A stretch of DNA of 64,000 nucleotides from NCBI GenBank assembly GCA_031213475.1, contig JARUPZ010000030.1, positions 5,263,661-5,327,660 of the forward strand. The letters are read 5' to 3'. A program made the position numbers and the translations under genes. Of the stretch, positions 23,801-38,800 are shown piece by piece (position 1 is the stretch's first letter; each line of letters begins with the position of its first letter). The notes under the pieces were generated by a model. It ran no database searches. It was not told the DNA's origin and worked only from the letters and a program-made list of their open reading frames with translations. Source of the DNA: Nereocystis luetkeana. Its lineage: Eukaryota > Sar > Phaeophyceae > Laminariales > Laminariaceae.

Positions 23801-26800
23801 TACTTCGTACTGGTATAATAATACGGGGGACTATGGTAAATAGGACCTGCGGTACACACAAAAACCTATATAAGTCACTATTTTTCATGACAATATTTGT
23901 TCCTACTTACTGTGGTCCCCCGCAATAGTCATATCCAGTCAATGATACATTCAGTCAGATAGGGAGAACGGACGAGCACTCGCACAAAACTCTTAAGTAA
24001 CCGTACAACCAGGGCTGTCCACACGGGGGGTCATGATCCGACCCGCGAAAAAAATGAGATATCACGGGTCGGGTTGGGTCGGGTCAGGAGATTTTTTTAG
24101 CTCTCACGGGTCGGTTCACCCTTTTACACGACCCGACCCAACCGCAAGGTTTTTCACCCGATCGGTGAACGGCCCAAGAATAAATCAGTCCGATTGTACA
24201 TGTAGGGGATGTTTACATGGTAAAAAAAAACGCCGAATTGTACCTTGTATACTGATCACACTGATACACCGAAAAAACTGCCGAACACAACACGCAGGAA
24301 ATAGGAGACAAACGAACTGACCGGCCACCATGTCCACTGACACCAAGGGAACAAAAAACACGAATACAGTAGAAACCAAACAAAAACGTACGTACGAGTA
24401 AGGCAAGCAAAAACAAAAAAATACTCTTGGAAAAACAAAAAACAAAAACGAAATAAAAATGACGGAAGAGACAACCAAGAGAAAACGTATACTACCGGTA
24501 AGACCTATGCCAATGGAAACGCGAAGTTCAAGAGTTCTTTTTCAAATATATCGCTTTAAAAAAACAGCCGAAATTTTTCTCGTACCGCCGCTGTGGGAAA
24601 AAAAGAGAACGTTTGATTTTTTATTTTTTCCCCCCCAAGGGCTGCGGGCGGCGCAATTTGTGTTTTTCTGGTTACAAATTGTCTACACGGTGATCGAAAC
24701 CAGCTCGTGCGACGATCGACGCTCGATCTCGACATAGACTCAGCCCACGGCCAACCCGCTCGGCATCTGGCAAGGCCAACGAGTATAGATGACGGCCTCG
24801 AAGATATCAGGCGGATCCATGGTCTAGGGGGCGAGAGCTTGCCGGCGGCGTCCTACGGTATCCTCCCAAACCCGAAAAAAAGTCTATTTTTTGCCATTCG
24901 AGACGGAAGGAGAAGTTTTGTCTTCTGTTTTGTGCAAACAAGCGGCCAAATGTTTTTTTATCATACGCCAGGTCAGCTCCCGCCACATGACACCGGCCAT
25001 GGTGTGAAGACGGTGACCCTAGGGTGGGTCGGAGCCCCTAACGAGCGCACTCCGTTCAGAATTCATGACGCAATCGTTGGTTTTGTTGATCGATGTCTGT
25101 CGAAGACTCGGAATCTCGCCGCCTCGAACCAAAGATCGGCCTGAGTTTTTCTCAAGCCGATGTTGGCCCAACATCGGCCCCAGATTTGCTTTTTTCGGGT
25201 TTTTCCAAAAGTTAGGAACTTTTTTTTTTTTACGTGGCCCATAGGAAGCGTGTTCTGATTATTTTTGGCGGTTATCTTTGAAATTCAAACCTTTTATTGA
25301 AACTTCGTTGTACCATTGGCATAGGTCTAAATGCTACAAAGAAGAAAACGCATGTCATACGTACCGGTAAATGCTAGAAACATGAGCAGAAATATGAGAA
25401 AAGAGGCGAAGGAGAAAAATGAAAGAGAATGTGCATGAGCCACAAAAAACATGTACAGATCCGAAAACGCCTCTCTCTCTCTCTCTCTCCCTTTTCGCAC
25501 CCGCTGAGGCTTCTCGAGATGGCCCAGAATATCGCACCCCTCCCTCCTCAAAATCTGGAACATGATCGCCAGGTGGTGGTGCTCGAGCGGCGATTGGTCG
25601 TTGTACAGGTTAGCGAATTGGCTCTCGGTCGCGATCTGGAGAACGATACAACAACAAAAAAAAGCCGCCAGAAATTGACACCGGCAGGAAGCGAGACCGT
25701 CAGAAATTGAAGCCCTCGGAGAGCGAAACCGTCAGGAATTTAAACCACCACAGGCCAATACCGTCATATAACAGCAAAAACGACACAAACCGAAACCGTC
25801 AGAAAGCGAAACCGCCAGGAAGTGAAACCGCCAGAAAACGATGGCAATGGCGGTGACGATGGTTGGTGGGGGCGGCGGAGGCACAAGAAATGACGTGACG
25901 GGGGTGGAAAAAAATAAGAAGTTGGAAACAGACAAGATAATAAATGCTTCCATACTCTCAAGAACACCCACAACACCAAAGAGAGTCAACAACTCGCCCC
26001 CCCCGATTTCCACAAAATAATGTAAAAAACAAAACATCTGTTACGTAACTTAAATGCGTACTCTATGTCGTGTGCGGCATATACATGGGCTTAGCATTGC
26101 TGCACCCATATAAAACATTGATGCCCGACTGCCGTTCAAGTCACCGCCGACTACTAAAAATAAAAAATTAAAACGTACAGACACCGAAGACAACACACGC
26201 GATAGCCAAGTCACACTACGCAAAACCCACCAAACCCAAGCAAAAACGAGGGAATCGAATCACCAAAAAAAAACTCAAAACGTACGAGTATTCCACCCTC
26301 ACTGTTTTTTTTTGTTTGACGTTTCTTTTACCTGAAAAGAGTTGGTGAGTCCAGGGTGGTCCAGGTCGTGGCACAAGGCCGACAAAATCAGCGCCAGCTG
26401 CTCCAGCTCCGTAAGGAGTCCGGAGGCCCCCATGCCCTCAAGCGTAAGGTAGGTGGCGTGCATGACGTCCACAGCGTGATAGAGGTTGTGGTAGATAACA
26501 CGACGATTCCTCCCCATGAAGAAACCTACCGCTGACATGAATTGCGCAAATGTCTGCAAGGGGGGAGGGGAGGGGAGGGGGGGGGGAGAGGAGAGGAGGG
26601 GAGGGGAGGCGAGGGGAGGGGAGGCGAGGGGAGGGAAGAACGGATGTGAGATTTGCGCATAGGACACACCAGATTTTCAAACCATGTTGTTCTGTTTCTA
26701 TGACAACCACGGGCAGTGGTCCACAATGGGCTAACGACATGGAGTATGCTACCACGGCAGCTCCGTCCTAGCCTTTGTACGCACGCGCAAGTGAATCGTG

Positions 26801-29800
26801 AATGACGTCATTAACAATGACGTCATCGCTGCCGACGTCATCGCGAAACGATGTCAAGGGGCTCTAACCGAGACAAAACGGAACGTGACCACCCTTATGA
26901 GAACAGCATCCGCAACCATCGTACAGTGCTTGCAACCATTTGCCAGTAACTGCGACCCTATTTCGACGTGAAAGGGGGGAAGGGACAATTCCGTGCGTCA
27001 GGCCACTTCCTTCCGCCTACCGAGCTCGAAATACAGCCATCCGCAGTACAGCTTTCTCCAATCAACACAACACGCTACCGAGCTCGAAATACAGTCATCG
27101 GCAGTGCACCTTTCTCCATCAACACAACAGCATACACCCCAAAACACATGTTGCCTTTCTATCTAAACTACAGTCATCCACACGACACCTGTCTGCCGGT
27201 CCTATACCATGATCGTAAGAGTAAACCCCGCGGGTCTCGGTCGCCTTGCCGTAGAAAAAAAGCGGCTGACCCCCCCCCCCCCAAAAAAAAATAAAAATAC
27301 CCCAACCTCACCCGACCCAACCCGACCCCACCTTCATTCCGATTCCAAAAACGCGAGGCAAGCCAGTGTCTGCAAGGACTGTAGCGGCGAACATGCCGAG
27401 CTCTTGAGTTTCGAGTCCGAATATATCGAAGCTCCACTGACGGAAATCCTTGGCGCCGTTATCTTCAGGGGACAAAATTTTGTCGGCCAGGGGGTGGTGG
27501 GCGTCCACCTGTGCGATGCGATGCGATACGACACGATACGATAATATATGACGTGATACATAACGATAGCATATAATGTGATAATGTACGACATCACATC
27601 ATATGAATACCGTGTGATAATACGTGACGTGATGTGATGTGAATGTGATGTTAAATATAGTGCAATGTGGTGCGATGTGATATTTTGTGATATGACACTA
27701 CACGATGTGATATGACACTTTTATGATGTGAACCGATATCATATGATACGATATTACAGTATACCTGGTACCAGGTACATGATATGATATGTCTCACTTC
27801 GTATGTGAGTTATGAGGAATGGCATGACGTGATGGTGTGATGTTAGTACACATGATGTGATCCGATATCATACATCAGGGTACCATACGATATGTATGTG
27901 ATGTGACGTGATATCATGTGACACAAAAATGAAAATAAAAAGATACCCGTCAGTGTAAGGACCGCTTCGTCTATATATATCAACGTACAAACGCTCATTA
28001 TAATGCCGGCCAGAGTGGTACGATGGGGTGGGGGGCTCTTCCCCTTTCTCACGCTTCAATTTTTTTAGCCGATGAGTAGAGCTGGCCAGACCTGCAGGCG
28101 GGACGGGGCGCGGGGCTACTGTTGCACGTACATCATTGACAGACCGCCAATCCCCTTCTGCCCACCTGTGGCCACATCGTCATCGCCTTGAAATCCTCGT
28201 CGCTGGAAGATCTGTGCATCAACGCTCGCGCCCCTGATTGCAAAGCACGTCGGGAGTTATAGTGAGAACGAAGCCGGGGTGATGAAGGGGGAGGGGGGGG
28301 GGGGGGGGAGTGGTAGAGGAGGAAACGCTAAACCCTTCAAAACTTTCGAAAACAAACAAGTATACAAGTACGTTCGTCAGCTGGGAGTTGGACCAATAAT
28401 GTTGACGTTGATGTGATGTGATCGCGGTGGGATGTGATGGAGTTGGTTGACAAAAAAAAACGGCTGTCGTACACAGAAAGATTAAGTCGGTTGTGAGTTG
28501 GATCGATAAAGTTGATGTTGATGTATGTGATTGAGCTGATTGGCCGATAAAACAACGATATTTTCAAGCTGAGAGGCGCGATTAATCCGTCCGCTACGGC
28601 ATTTCCTACCAAAAAATTACTCGCGACTTGATCTCGGTTTCCATAAAACAACGAAATCGTCGAAATATAAAGCCAGCTATATGCTGTGAAAGGAGTACAC
28701 GCCATTCCTACATGATTTTTTTTTCACAAAAAAGCAAAAAGTCGAGTTGACAAAAAAAAACAAAAGCCAGCTACATAGCTGAACATGTAAGAACCACATG
28801 CCATTTTTACATGGTATGCCACCATCCAAACGACACGTGCTCCGCCGCCTCGCTCACCCATTGGCCTGAACTCGCCGCGCAATCTGGCCTCCTGAACCAA
28901 AACCTTCCTGTCGTTGATGTATCCGGCGTTATGCGCTTCCACCAACTGCTTAGAAGGAAACGGCCCGTAAACGTTCTCTTTTCGATCCTGCGCACGCAAG
29001 GGAACGTTTTTCCGAGACAAGGAGTTGTACAGCGGGGGAGGGAGGGAGGGACGTAGGGAGGAGTGGAGAGGTGTACTCGATAGGAGATATGTACTCGATC
29101 TCATGCATGGCCGTGGTCGTATGACCATAGACCCTCGCATCCCTACAATGCCGGGACGGAGCAGCGGGGGGTGTACTCGATAGGAGAGATGTACTCGATC
29201 TCATGCATGGCCGTAGTCGTATGACCATAGACCCTCGCATCCCTACAATGCCGGGACGGAGCATGTCGGGTTTTCACCGACCAGGCAGACATTGCTTGCA
29301 CCAAGCACAAAGCAGGGGGGGGGGGGGGGGAGAGGCGATGACACAGCCGAACGGAGATTTTTTTTTTACATAAAACTTGTCCCACGATTGTGGATTTACG
29401 ATGAAAATATTACAAAATACGCCAGCCGTGAGTTCGAACGATCGACGGGTCGATGGTCAGCTTTGCAAGCCGCATCCTACGTTTGTAAAAAAAAAAAGCT
29501 GGGGCAAGGTCTGATACTTTCGTCGAAACCGGGCGAGGGTCTACCTACACACAGCAGTCTTCAGCAAAAGGATGGGCGTGTTGCCCTCCCTCCCTACGAC
29601 CTTATCACGAAATATTCACTGCCGGCGAACGCCATTATTTCTAACTTGAACGAGTCATAACCAAACCCCCTCATCCCTTTCCGGGAAAAACTGCATTCAG
29701 TCCCGTTTTGGGGGCAAATCAGCCAAATTCTGAGTAATCTGTCCCCCCAAAAAATCCCCTTCAGAACACAAACCAGTCAAATTCCAACTACAGCAGTTTT

Positions 29801-32800
29801 GGGCACAACTCAATCAAGTTTCAAACTACGTTTGGGCACAAACCAGTCAAATTCGAAACGCGTTACACTCGCCTGAAGCGTCCGCCTGTGTGTGCCGTAA
29901 CGCTCCCAAACGCCCCACGCCCCCGACAGATAGATCATGATATATCTGTCTCTGAATGTATATATATATAGGATACAGATCATCTATGTAATTCCTCGCC
30001 TGCCGCTGGCGGAGGTTGCGCAGGATCAGCATATATAGTACGGCTTCAACCCAGGAAACATGCGCTAGACCGTGTAGAATATACGGTTCCCACCCGGCAA
30101 CATGAGCTAAATCATACAGATCATACAGATCATACAAATCAAACAAGATCGGGAATGTTATCTATCTTGAAAAATCTAGAAAATCGAAACTGGGCATCGA
30201 TGATCTAACTGATTCGTCCGAGCTTCCACAACGCCACACAAGTCGACCAAAGTGCGCGATGCCCTAGCGACAGCTAGGTATGGCTTACCTTGCAGAAGTA
30301 GGTGTGTGCGTCGAGCTGGTCAAGGTCCATGTCGCCACGACCGACCATGAGCAGCAGCTCTTTCAACTTCGTTCTGAGGCGTCGAGCAATGGTAGAGCAG
30401 CAACGCAGACATCGGGCAATGAACATCATGTATGTGTACGCGCGTGACACACTATCCGTGCGGCAGAACGGTCTGCAGACATCAGGCAGCAGGCATCACA
30501 CACATGATGCGTAATCATATACATGGCAGAACAGAGCACGCAGGCAATAGGTAACAAGCATCATTTGTACATGAGACAGCAGATATCAGACGTAAGAAAA
30601 TACTGTACATCGAACATCCGATATCCGACATCACACATCAAACGATACACGAGTACACAATATATCAGACATCACGCATCACATATCACACATGAAACAG
30701 CACACACAAGACATCAGACGATAGGCGCCGCCATCAGGCAGCGGTACTATTTAATAGACGTCAGACACTTAGACATCGAACATCAGACACCAATTTATCA
30801 GATATCAAACACAACATAACAAGCGCGATATATCAAATACCAGGTATCAACATACCAGGTGTCAAATATCAGATGTCGAGAGCACCCGACATCATGCATC
30901 AGACACGTAGATATCAACCAAATGAGACGGCAGACATCAAACATCATCCATCATGCATTCATCAGGCATGCGTGCATGAATCAGCGCAAAAAAAAAACCG
31001 CTATTGGCAAGCAAAGGCGGCTGGTGAGGTGTGACTCCATCCAGCCCAGCCCAGCCCAGCCCAGCCCGAACAAACAACACCTCATCCCCCCCCCCCTCCC
31101 CCCTCCCACAAAAAACACGCCTACTACTGTACCGTACCTGATCCACTCCCGCCTCACAGAGCCCCCTCCTGATTCCTCCGGCATGGATACTTTGGCTTTC
31201 GTCTCGACGGCAAGTAGCATCAGCTGCAGCTGTCTCGTCAAAGGGTCTGTGTGCGGGACTTCCGGTGCTCCGACACCGTTGATCGATGACGTCTCGCTCG
31301 TCGCTCGTCTTGACCGGTTTTTGCTTCTTCGGGAGGCGTACAGGTGGGTGCGTGGGTGGGTGGGAAAGGGGGGCGCAGGGGGAGGAACGGGGCGGGGGGG
31401 GGGGGGAGGGTACTCGTTTGTTGCTTGCCGTAGTCGTTTGGCCGTTGACCACGCTTCCCTTCCGAGACGGAGACGGAGCACCGCTCCTGCTCCCAATAGA
31501 GTCACCTCCAACATTTGGTCGCTCGTTTGTTGCTTGCCGTAGTCGTTTGGCCGTTGACCACGCTTCCCTCCCGAGACGGAGACGGAGCACCGCTCCTGCT
31601 CCCAATAGAGTCACCTCCAACATTTGGTCGCTCAATACGTTGTTTCTCTCATCACGTCGTACACTTTTTGCTCAAGCTCGTGTTTTATCCCCTTCCTGTT
31701 TCGCCGCCTGTGGCCACCATCTACCTGGTACTTCCCAGGATAGCGATTATTTTCTCGCCTACTATTCTGCTATCTAGGGAGGGGGGGGGAGGAGGAGATT
31801 CCTTTGTTATGTTGATCGTGTCGGGCTATTAGGGGGCGGGGGCATATCTAGCCTCACGGGTCGACAAAGAAAAGCCAAGATTGCCCTTTAACCACATATT
31901 ACGGGGGACCCTAGTTCATAGGACCAAATATTGTTAGTAAAGATGGTCAAATATATACCTGGTAGGTTTTAATGTATACCATAGGTCCTATTTACTATGG
32001 TCCCCCGTTATAGTGCAATTTTTTCTTTTTTCTCGACACAAAACATGTACCAGGTACGCATCTTGACTCTAATTCCAAATAGTTATCTCGCAAACGGGAG
32101 TGCAGTCAGTCCTGAAGGGGTTGAATCGAACCGAATCGATTCGCAGCGAAGCGAGCCGAAAAGCGCGACGAGCGATGTGAACCGAGCACAGACAGCACGA
32201 ACAAACAAACAGACAAAAACGAACCGAACCGAATTCGAACGAGAACAAAAAACAAACCACGAACAACGCACACAAGACACAATACGACACACGCCAACTC
32301 GTCCCCACCCCCCCTCCCCCCTGCCCCTCCCCTTTCTCCCCCCCTCCCCCCTGCCCACCTACGTCAAAAGACCGAGCAAAACGCCATGAAAAAAAAAGCT
32401 CCAAAAAAATCCTCCACGCAAAACCCTCGAGGAGAAAACCATTCCACGAAATTTCCTCCACGCAAACCCCTCCAATAAAACGCCTTGCATCCAAGCAAAA
32501 GCCCTCAAATGCATAAGCCCTCCACGTCAAAAACCCTCCCCCCCCCCAAATAAAAAACACCAGCCACCCACCCATTGCTGCGTCGTCGGTGCCTTCCACT
32601 CAACCGCGAACCCGGCACCCCCATACTCCCATCCCCGCCTGCCCCAGAAGCAATGCTATCCTCCTCGATCTCCACGGAGTGGTTGCTGCTGCAGCAGGAG
32701 CCGAAAGGTGGTGGGGGCGGCGGGTCCGTCATGCCAAAGTGCCTGGAAACCCCTCCCATCCCGATCGCGCCGCCGCCGATGGATTCCAGCTCCAGCTCCA

Positions 32801-35800
32801 TGTTGCGGATGGAGGCGCGGATGGAGGTGTCCGCTTTCGTGCTGCTCGTCGAAAGGCCTCGGTTGAAACCCGGGGGGATCGGGGGAGGCATCATTCCGGC
32901 GTGCAGGGGGTGGTGGTGGCTGTGGTGGTCGTTGGCGGGGTGCACGTGGTGTCCCAGTCCGGGTAAGTTCTGCGTGCGCTGCTGAATCTGGCCTACTCGT
33001 GCGGCGTGGCTGGATGCGGGAGGCAGGGAGGGAGGGGGGGGGGGGGGGGGGGGGGGCGGGGGCGCGGAGGCGATGCCAAAGGGAATGACAGAGGGAATGG
33101 TGGAGAGAATAGCAGACGGAGAGAGGGAGGGGGGGAGGGAAGGAGGAAGGGAAGGAGGGAGGCGGGGGAAGAAGGGAGGGATGAAGGGATTCGCGTATAA
33201 TTCATTTCGCATGGTGCATGTTGCTTGTTGCATTTTGCACGTGTCGGTTTGCATTTTGCATACTGCATTTTGCACGTGTCGGCTTACACTTTGAAGGTTG
33301 CATTGGGCATTCAACGTTCGTCATTTGAGGTACTATTTTACATCTTACGTGTTCCATGAAACGTTACCTGTTGGACAAACATATCGTTGTCCTCAATCAG
33401 CCTGGTGCTACACTGAACGGAGGTATAAGGTCCGTTTGCTACCCACATCGGAGTTCACACGTGGCCTACATTCCAGGTCAGATCGGTATATGATCAAATA
33501 CAACGTGGCAGATTATATGAGGACGACATAGAGGCATCCACCAGGTATTTTTTTTTCAAGAAAAAAAGGCGTTCGTACCGTAGCCTGTTCTAAACAGCGT
33601 CATCTATCCCCTCTTAAAAAACACTCAGAAGAAAGAGAGAGAACCACCGTGCTGTGCAGCGAGACGAATGCTCGTTGGAGCGGAGTAGCAGACAGCACAA
33701 GCACAAGGCGCTAACTACCACCGTAGCTGTCCGGCTAGTAGCAAGCGCTGTTGTTCTCCATTTTTTGGGTCACAGAGAACAAGAACACCATGGCAATTCG
33801 AAAGAGATACAAAAAAAAAAAAAAAAAAAACACACACACACATTCACCACCCGACATCCATCCGCGGTTTGACCCCCTCCACCGACAGCCTCGCTACACG
33901 CATGAAGCAAAAAAAATGGCCTTGGCGCGTGCGTCTACAGCACGTACAGTAGAAAGACCGGTCTCCTACGTACCCCTCTCGCCGGGAATACAATCTCGAG
34001 TGTGCACTGATCGTGAAAATAAAACGGGTACCATACTACCGGAGAGCGCGACGAAGCATATATCGCTCTCACCAGCTGACGTCCATTCGCTTCTCCGCCA
34101 CGACCTTGAGGTGGTCCACGCCCCCGACAGCCGCGGCTCTTTCCGACGTGGGCTTGTTCATGAACAGCCGCACCCCGAGCAGCAGCCTTCCGCTCGACGC
34201 CTTCCCCTGGCACCTGGACTCCAGAGGATACCACCTCGGGTCTGGGCGACAAGGGGGTTGCGGCAGTTTCGGATAGAGATGTATTGTAGCTACAGTTGCA
34301 GCCACAGTCAGGAAAAGAGCGTTACAATGGGGTGTTTTTTGGCGCTTATCCAACATGGTTCGGTTGTAAACACATTCATTCGGAACCAAGAAAGACGAGG
34401 GGTTCATTCGGTTAGACGGGTGAATCCGGAGCTCCACAGAGTGATAACCCGACCCAGAGTAAGCCAACCCAAAAATAGCTGAGTAAAAGGCGTCACTTGT
34501 GGTCACTTGTATCCGCAGGCTTTTAGGGATGACCCTATTTGATCGTGGGTTGGGATTGCCACCTTGATGGGAAACAGACTACAAGAAACCCAACCAAAGT
34601 CGGTTACAACCGAATTTACCCGCAAACACTCCAGTTACAGCTACAGAGCTCGACGTCTTTTTCCTCGGCACACCGACTCCAAAGTGGGTCTGGAGGATCG
34701 AGTTACGATGGGTTGCCGTTGCAGTTACACGTGCACCTACAAATACAGTTACAGTTACAGTTACAGTTGCAGCTACAGTTACATTTACGGATGGATTTAC
34801 AGTTACAGTTACAGCTACAGTGACCGATAGAGCTGCAGTTTTATAGTCATGAAGATAACAAAAAAAGCCACAAATAAAGAGCCACGATTACGCTATCCCC
34901 CCCCCCCCATGGTCATACGACTATGGACATGCACGGCACGAGTACCCCCCCCCCCCCTCCCCCACTACCCCCTGCCGACATTTTTACTTACAGTTACATT
35001 GACATGTGCAGCTACAGTTACAGTTACAGCTACAGTTATAGCTACAGTTACAGCTGCAGTCACAGTTACAGCTACTCTTACAGTCACAGAGAGATTTGTT
35101 GTGCTACAGTTACGCCGAGAAACAAAAAAAGAGCTACAATGAAACGAAGGAAAAAAACTCACAATACCCCGCCCCCACTCCAACTACCCCCTTCCAATAT
35201 TCATATTCACACAAACAAGCGACGATGCTGGGAAACTGAGGAAAATACGAGGAGGCAAACTACGAGGGACAGGAGGAGAAAGACAAGGAGGGGAAAGGAG
35301 TGGGGGGAGAAAGGAGTGGGAGGAGAGGGAGGGAGACACAGGTACCCGGGACCCCCCCTGAACAACGCGGGTTTGAAAAAAACCTTGTGGAGACCTTGGA
35401 CAACGTAGCACACCACCATGCGTACGGAATTGAGAGGTTGTCGACTCCTCGCGGGCTTTGCTACATTACGCTGCTCAATGTCTCCACAAGGATTTTCTTA
35501 CGCGCACATTGTGCAAGGGGGGGGGGGGGGGGGGGGAGGGGGGTGTCCCGGCCTCCTGTTAGGCGTGGGGGGGGGGGGGGGGGGGGGGGGTGAGAAGAAG
35601 CACTTACCGGTTGCGGCGGTATCTGCGTCTTGATCCCACTCCTGCACGGGCACCTCCTTCAAGGGGATAGTCACTTGGCCGAGGCAGTCGTCCGTCAAAA
35701 ACAGGTCGTGGTTCCAAACCTTGGCGACGAAGAGGAAAAAAAACAACAACAAAGGGACGCAACACAACACAACACAACAGAGAGGGATGGCGATGATGCC

Positions 35801-38800
35801 CCCATGGGGACGACGACGGTACAGGAGGGAAGACAGGACTAACATCAATGCAATGCCAACGACATCATCAACAACAACAGAGCAAAAGCAAAACATTATC
35901 CGCAACAGTGACGAAAACAACACCAAAAACAACCACCAACACCAACAACCACAGCAGCAGCAGCAGCCTACGGGAGAGTGGCAGAACATAAAACCATAAG
36001 GGGGTCAAAACCGACGGCGAACCCCCCTCACCCCCACCCCCGTCATCCAAATTCTGCCTCCCCCCTACTCATCCCAATCAAGCCCGCCCCCTCCCCCCCT
36101 CCCCCCATTACCCACCTCAATCCTGCCCCCGCGCTCCATCTCGAAAGGGATGCGTGGTCAATGGTCAATGACCAAGGCAAGCAATAAATGCTGACCCCCC
36201 CCCCACCCCCTGTCTCATATCATCTTACCCCCCCGCCCCCCCCCTATCCTCAACCTTGCTCTCCCCCTTTCATCCTACTGCTACTCAGCTCACCCTATAT
36301 ACGACTCGCCCAACACCTCACGGCGCTTCGCGCTCGGTGCAAGCAATGCCTGCCTGGCGGGTGGAAACCCGACCTGCTCCGTCCCGGCATTGTAGGGACG
36401 CGAGGGACTATGGTCTTACGACTACGGCCATGCATGAGATCGAGTACATATCTCCTATCGAGTACACCCCCCACCACCGCCCCCACCCCTACCATCTTCT
36501 CAATATAATCCTTACCCCCCCCCCCCCCCCCGACACACACCCCGCCTGCTGCGCCTCCCTTCACCATCGCCCACCTGAATCCGTAGGTTCGACAGTATCC
36601 ACTGCTGGATCGAAACCTGGAAGGTGAGCTCCTGCTTCCACGACGGGTTGACCGAGGCGGACTGTATGGAGCTAGTCCGCCTGCCCTGATCGTCTAGGTC
36701 GACCACGCAGTAGGGGTACGTCGTGCCGAAAATCTCTTCGAGGATTAAATCTGCGAGAAAAATAAAAAATTACACCCCGCAGGTCCGTCGCGGGAAGGGA
36801 CGGGGTGGGATGGGATCGCGCGGGATGGGGTGGTACGGTATGGTATGGTATGATATGATGTGGTATGGAACTCTTGTACTCGATACAGATACGTATCGGG
36901 TTGAATTACGCGCTGCATGTCGGCGGATGGCGAACGAAATAATTCAAGTATCAAACCACACATCACAACCAACTACCCACCATCTATACACCCACACATC
37001 AAAATCCATACCAGCCGTGCGCAAAGACCAACCACATACCGAACGTCAACCATACTTCCAAACCAACCAACACCACATATCGAAATCAACCAATGTCGCA
37101 GTCAACACTCAAACTCAAACCAACTAGAGTAGTACACGGACCAACACCAACAGAAAGAGAGGGCCAAACATCTGCACGCCACAAATCAACTCGAACCCAC
37201 CGTGCATCCCGAACGAACCAATCACAACAATCAAAATCAACCAATGTCACAATCAACCAATGTCACAATCAACCAATGTCACAATCAGCGAGACAAGACG
37301 ACACCAAGACCAAAATTAAACAAAAAACATACGAGAACGCAATGACATACAACTGGGGGTATCGAAAGTCAGTGTTGTTTCATCTGTCAAGAACCTTGCG
37401 ACGCGCTATTTTGCACCACATAAATTGAGGGGGGAGATAACCATCATTTTCCAAGTTTGGAGACGTATATCTTCTGCGGTTCCCCCCTGCCCTCCATTCC
37501 TCACCATCAGCTTCCTCCACCCTGACCACGAGGGTGCTGTCCACCTCCTCGGTCATCTCGTCAGGCCGCGAGTCCGCCGCTCCGGACCAGCCGGAGTTCA
37601 TCCGCGTAAATCTGACCGTTTCAGCGACGGTTACATTTTTCGAGGCCGCGAACAGCAACGAACGGGAATGTGAGTACATCTCAACAACGGTTACATTTTT
37701 CGAGGCGGCGAACAGCAACGAACGGAAACGTGAATACATATCATACGTGCGCACCAGCATAGTACGGTGTGTTGATGGCATACCAGGTATCACACTGTGA
37801 CAAAAAGTCCTCCGCTGTGACATCGAGAATCTCGTCAAAACTCATATACCTGGTATACGATACTGGAGGCATTTCAAAACAAAAACATCAGCTGATTCGA
37901 TTTTCTTCTCGAAAGTCATAATTGCAAGCTGTATGCTCCGATCGCGCGTACAACGGGGTGCGTAGCTTGTATAGTCTAGTGGTCTATAATATATAACAGG
38001 TACGAGGTATACACACATAACTATATGTATATAAATAAAACTATAAACTCGTTTGCTCTGGACGGTCGCTGTGAGGGCGTTTCGGTGGCCTTTCGCAATA
38101 TTGTCAACCATGATTCGCGAGAGCTTTGAACTTTTCGCGAGTGGACGGATTTTTTTTATTTTGTTCCGGAATAGTTTCAACAGGACTGTCCGTTTTCTGG
38201 CCAATTGGACGTTGATCTCAGTTGCTTTGGCGTGAAGTGACCGGCTCTGAGACGGCATACGACGCGGGTCCTTGGATTATTTATTTGCGTGCGTGGTATA
38301 TAAATACAAGTATAAACTCGTTTGCCGTGGACGGTCGCTGTGAGGGCATTTCGGTAGACTGTCGCAAGAGTGTCCACCATGATTCGCGACAGCTTTCAAC
38401 TCTGCGCGAGTAGAGGGACTAAATACAGAGGAACCACAACAGTAGACCTAGCCTCTAGGCCTATCAATCGGCAGCGAGCAGTGCCGTGTTCTGCTTGGGC
38501 ACCTATCACGAGAAGCTGGGAGGGGGCACGGGACGGGGGTGGCCGTTCTTCTCTTCTCTCCGCCTCTGGGCAACTTAAACTATTCGTTTCCGTCGGTAGA
38601 GACCATGACTATAAATAATTAATTCCGTCGGTTGTGAACAAAACAGGCATCTCACGTGAACTCAAGAGATACTACGCATATAATCCATCAAACATCGTTT
38701 GTCTGATACCCACCAAAAAACACATGAAAATCTCGAAAACTAAACCCACCTTTGATACATTCAAAAAAAAAAAAAGAAGGGAAATTAAAAATAACAAATC

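Larger units (their letters stand above)
22963..25500 (-). other. Intron between PDE exons 26 and 27
   Basis: It holds 'cagtca(g)tcc'-type degenerate repeats (23010-23560), one family 1 MITE, a 'cgggtcgg' tract (24045-24150) and the first 826-bp TWA element. (CT)n lies close to the exon 26 donor. Confidence 0.75.

Noticed and set aside
24459-24737. Transposase remnant in the 826-bp elements
   Set aside because: Frames differ between the two copies through small indels, have no DDE-type motif that I can see, and are GC-poor and broken.
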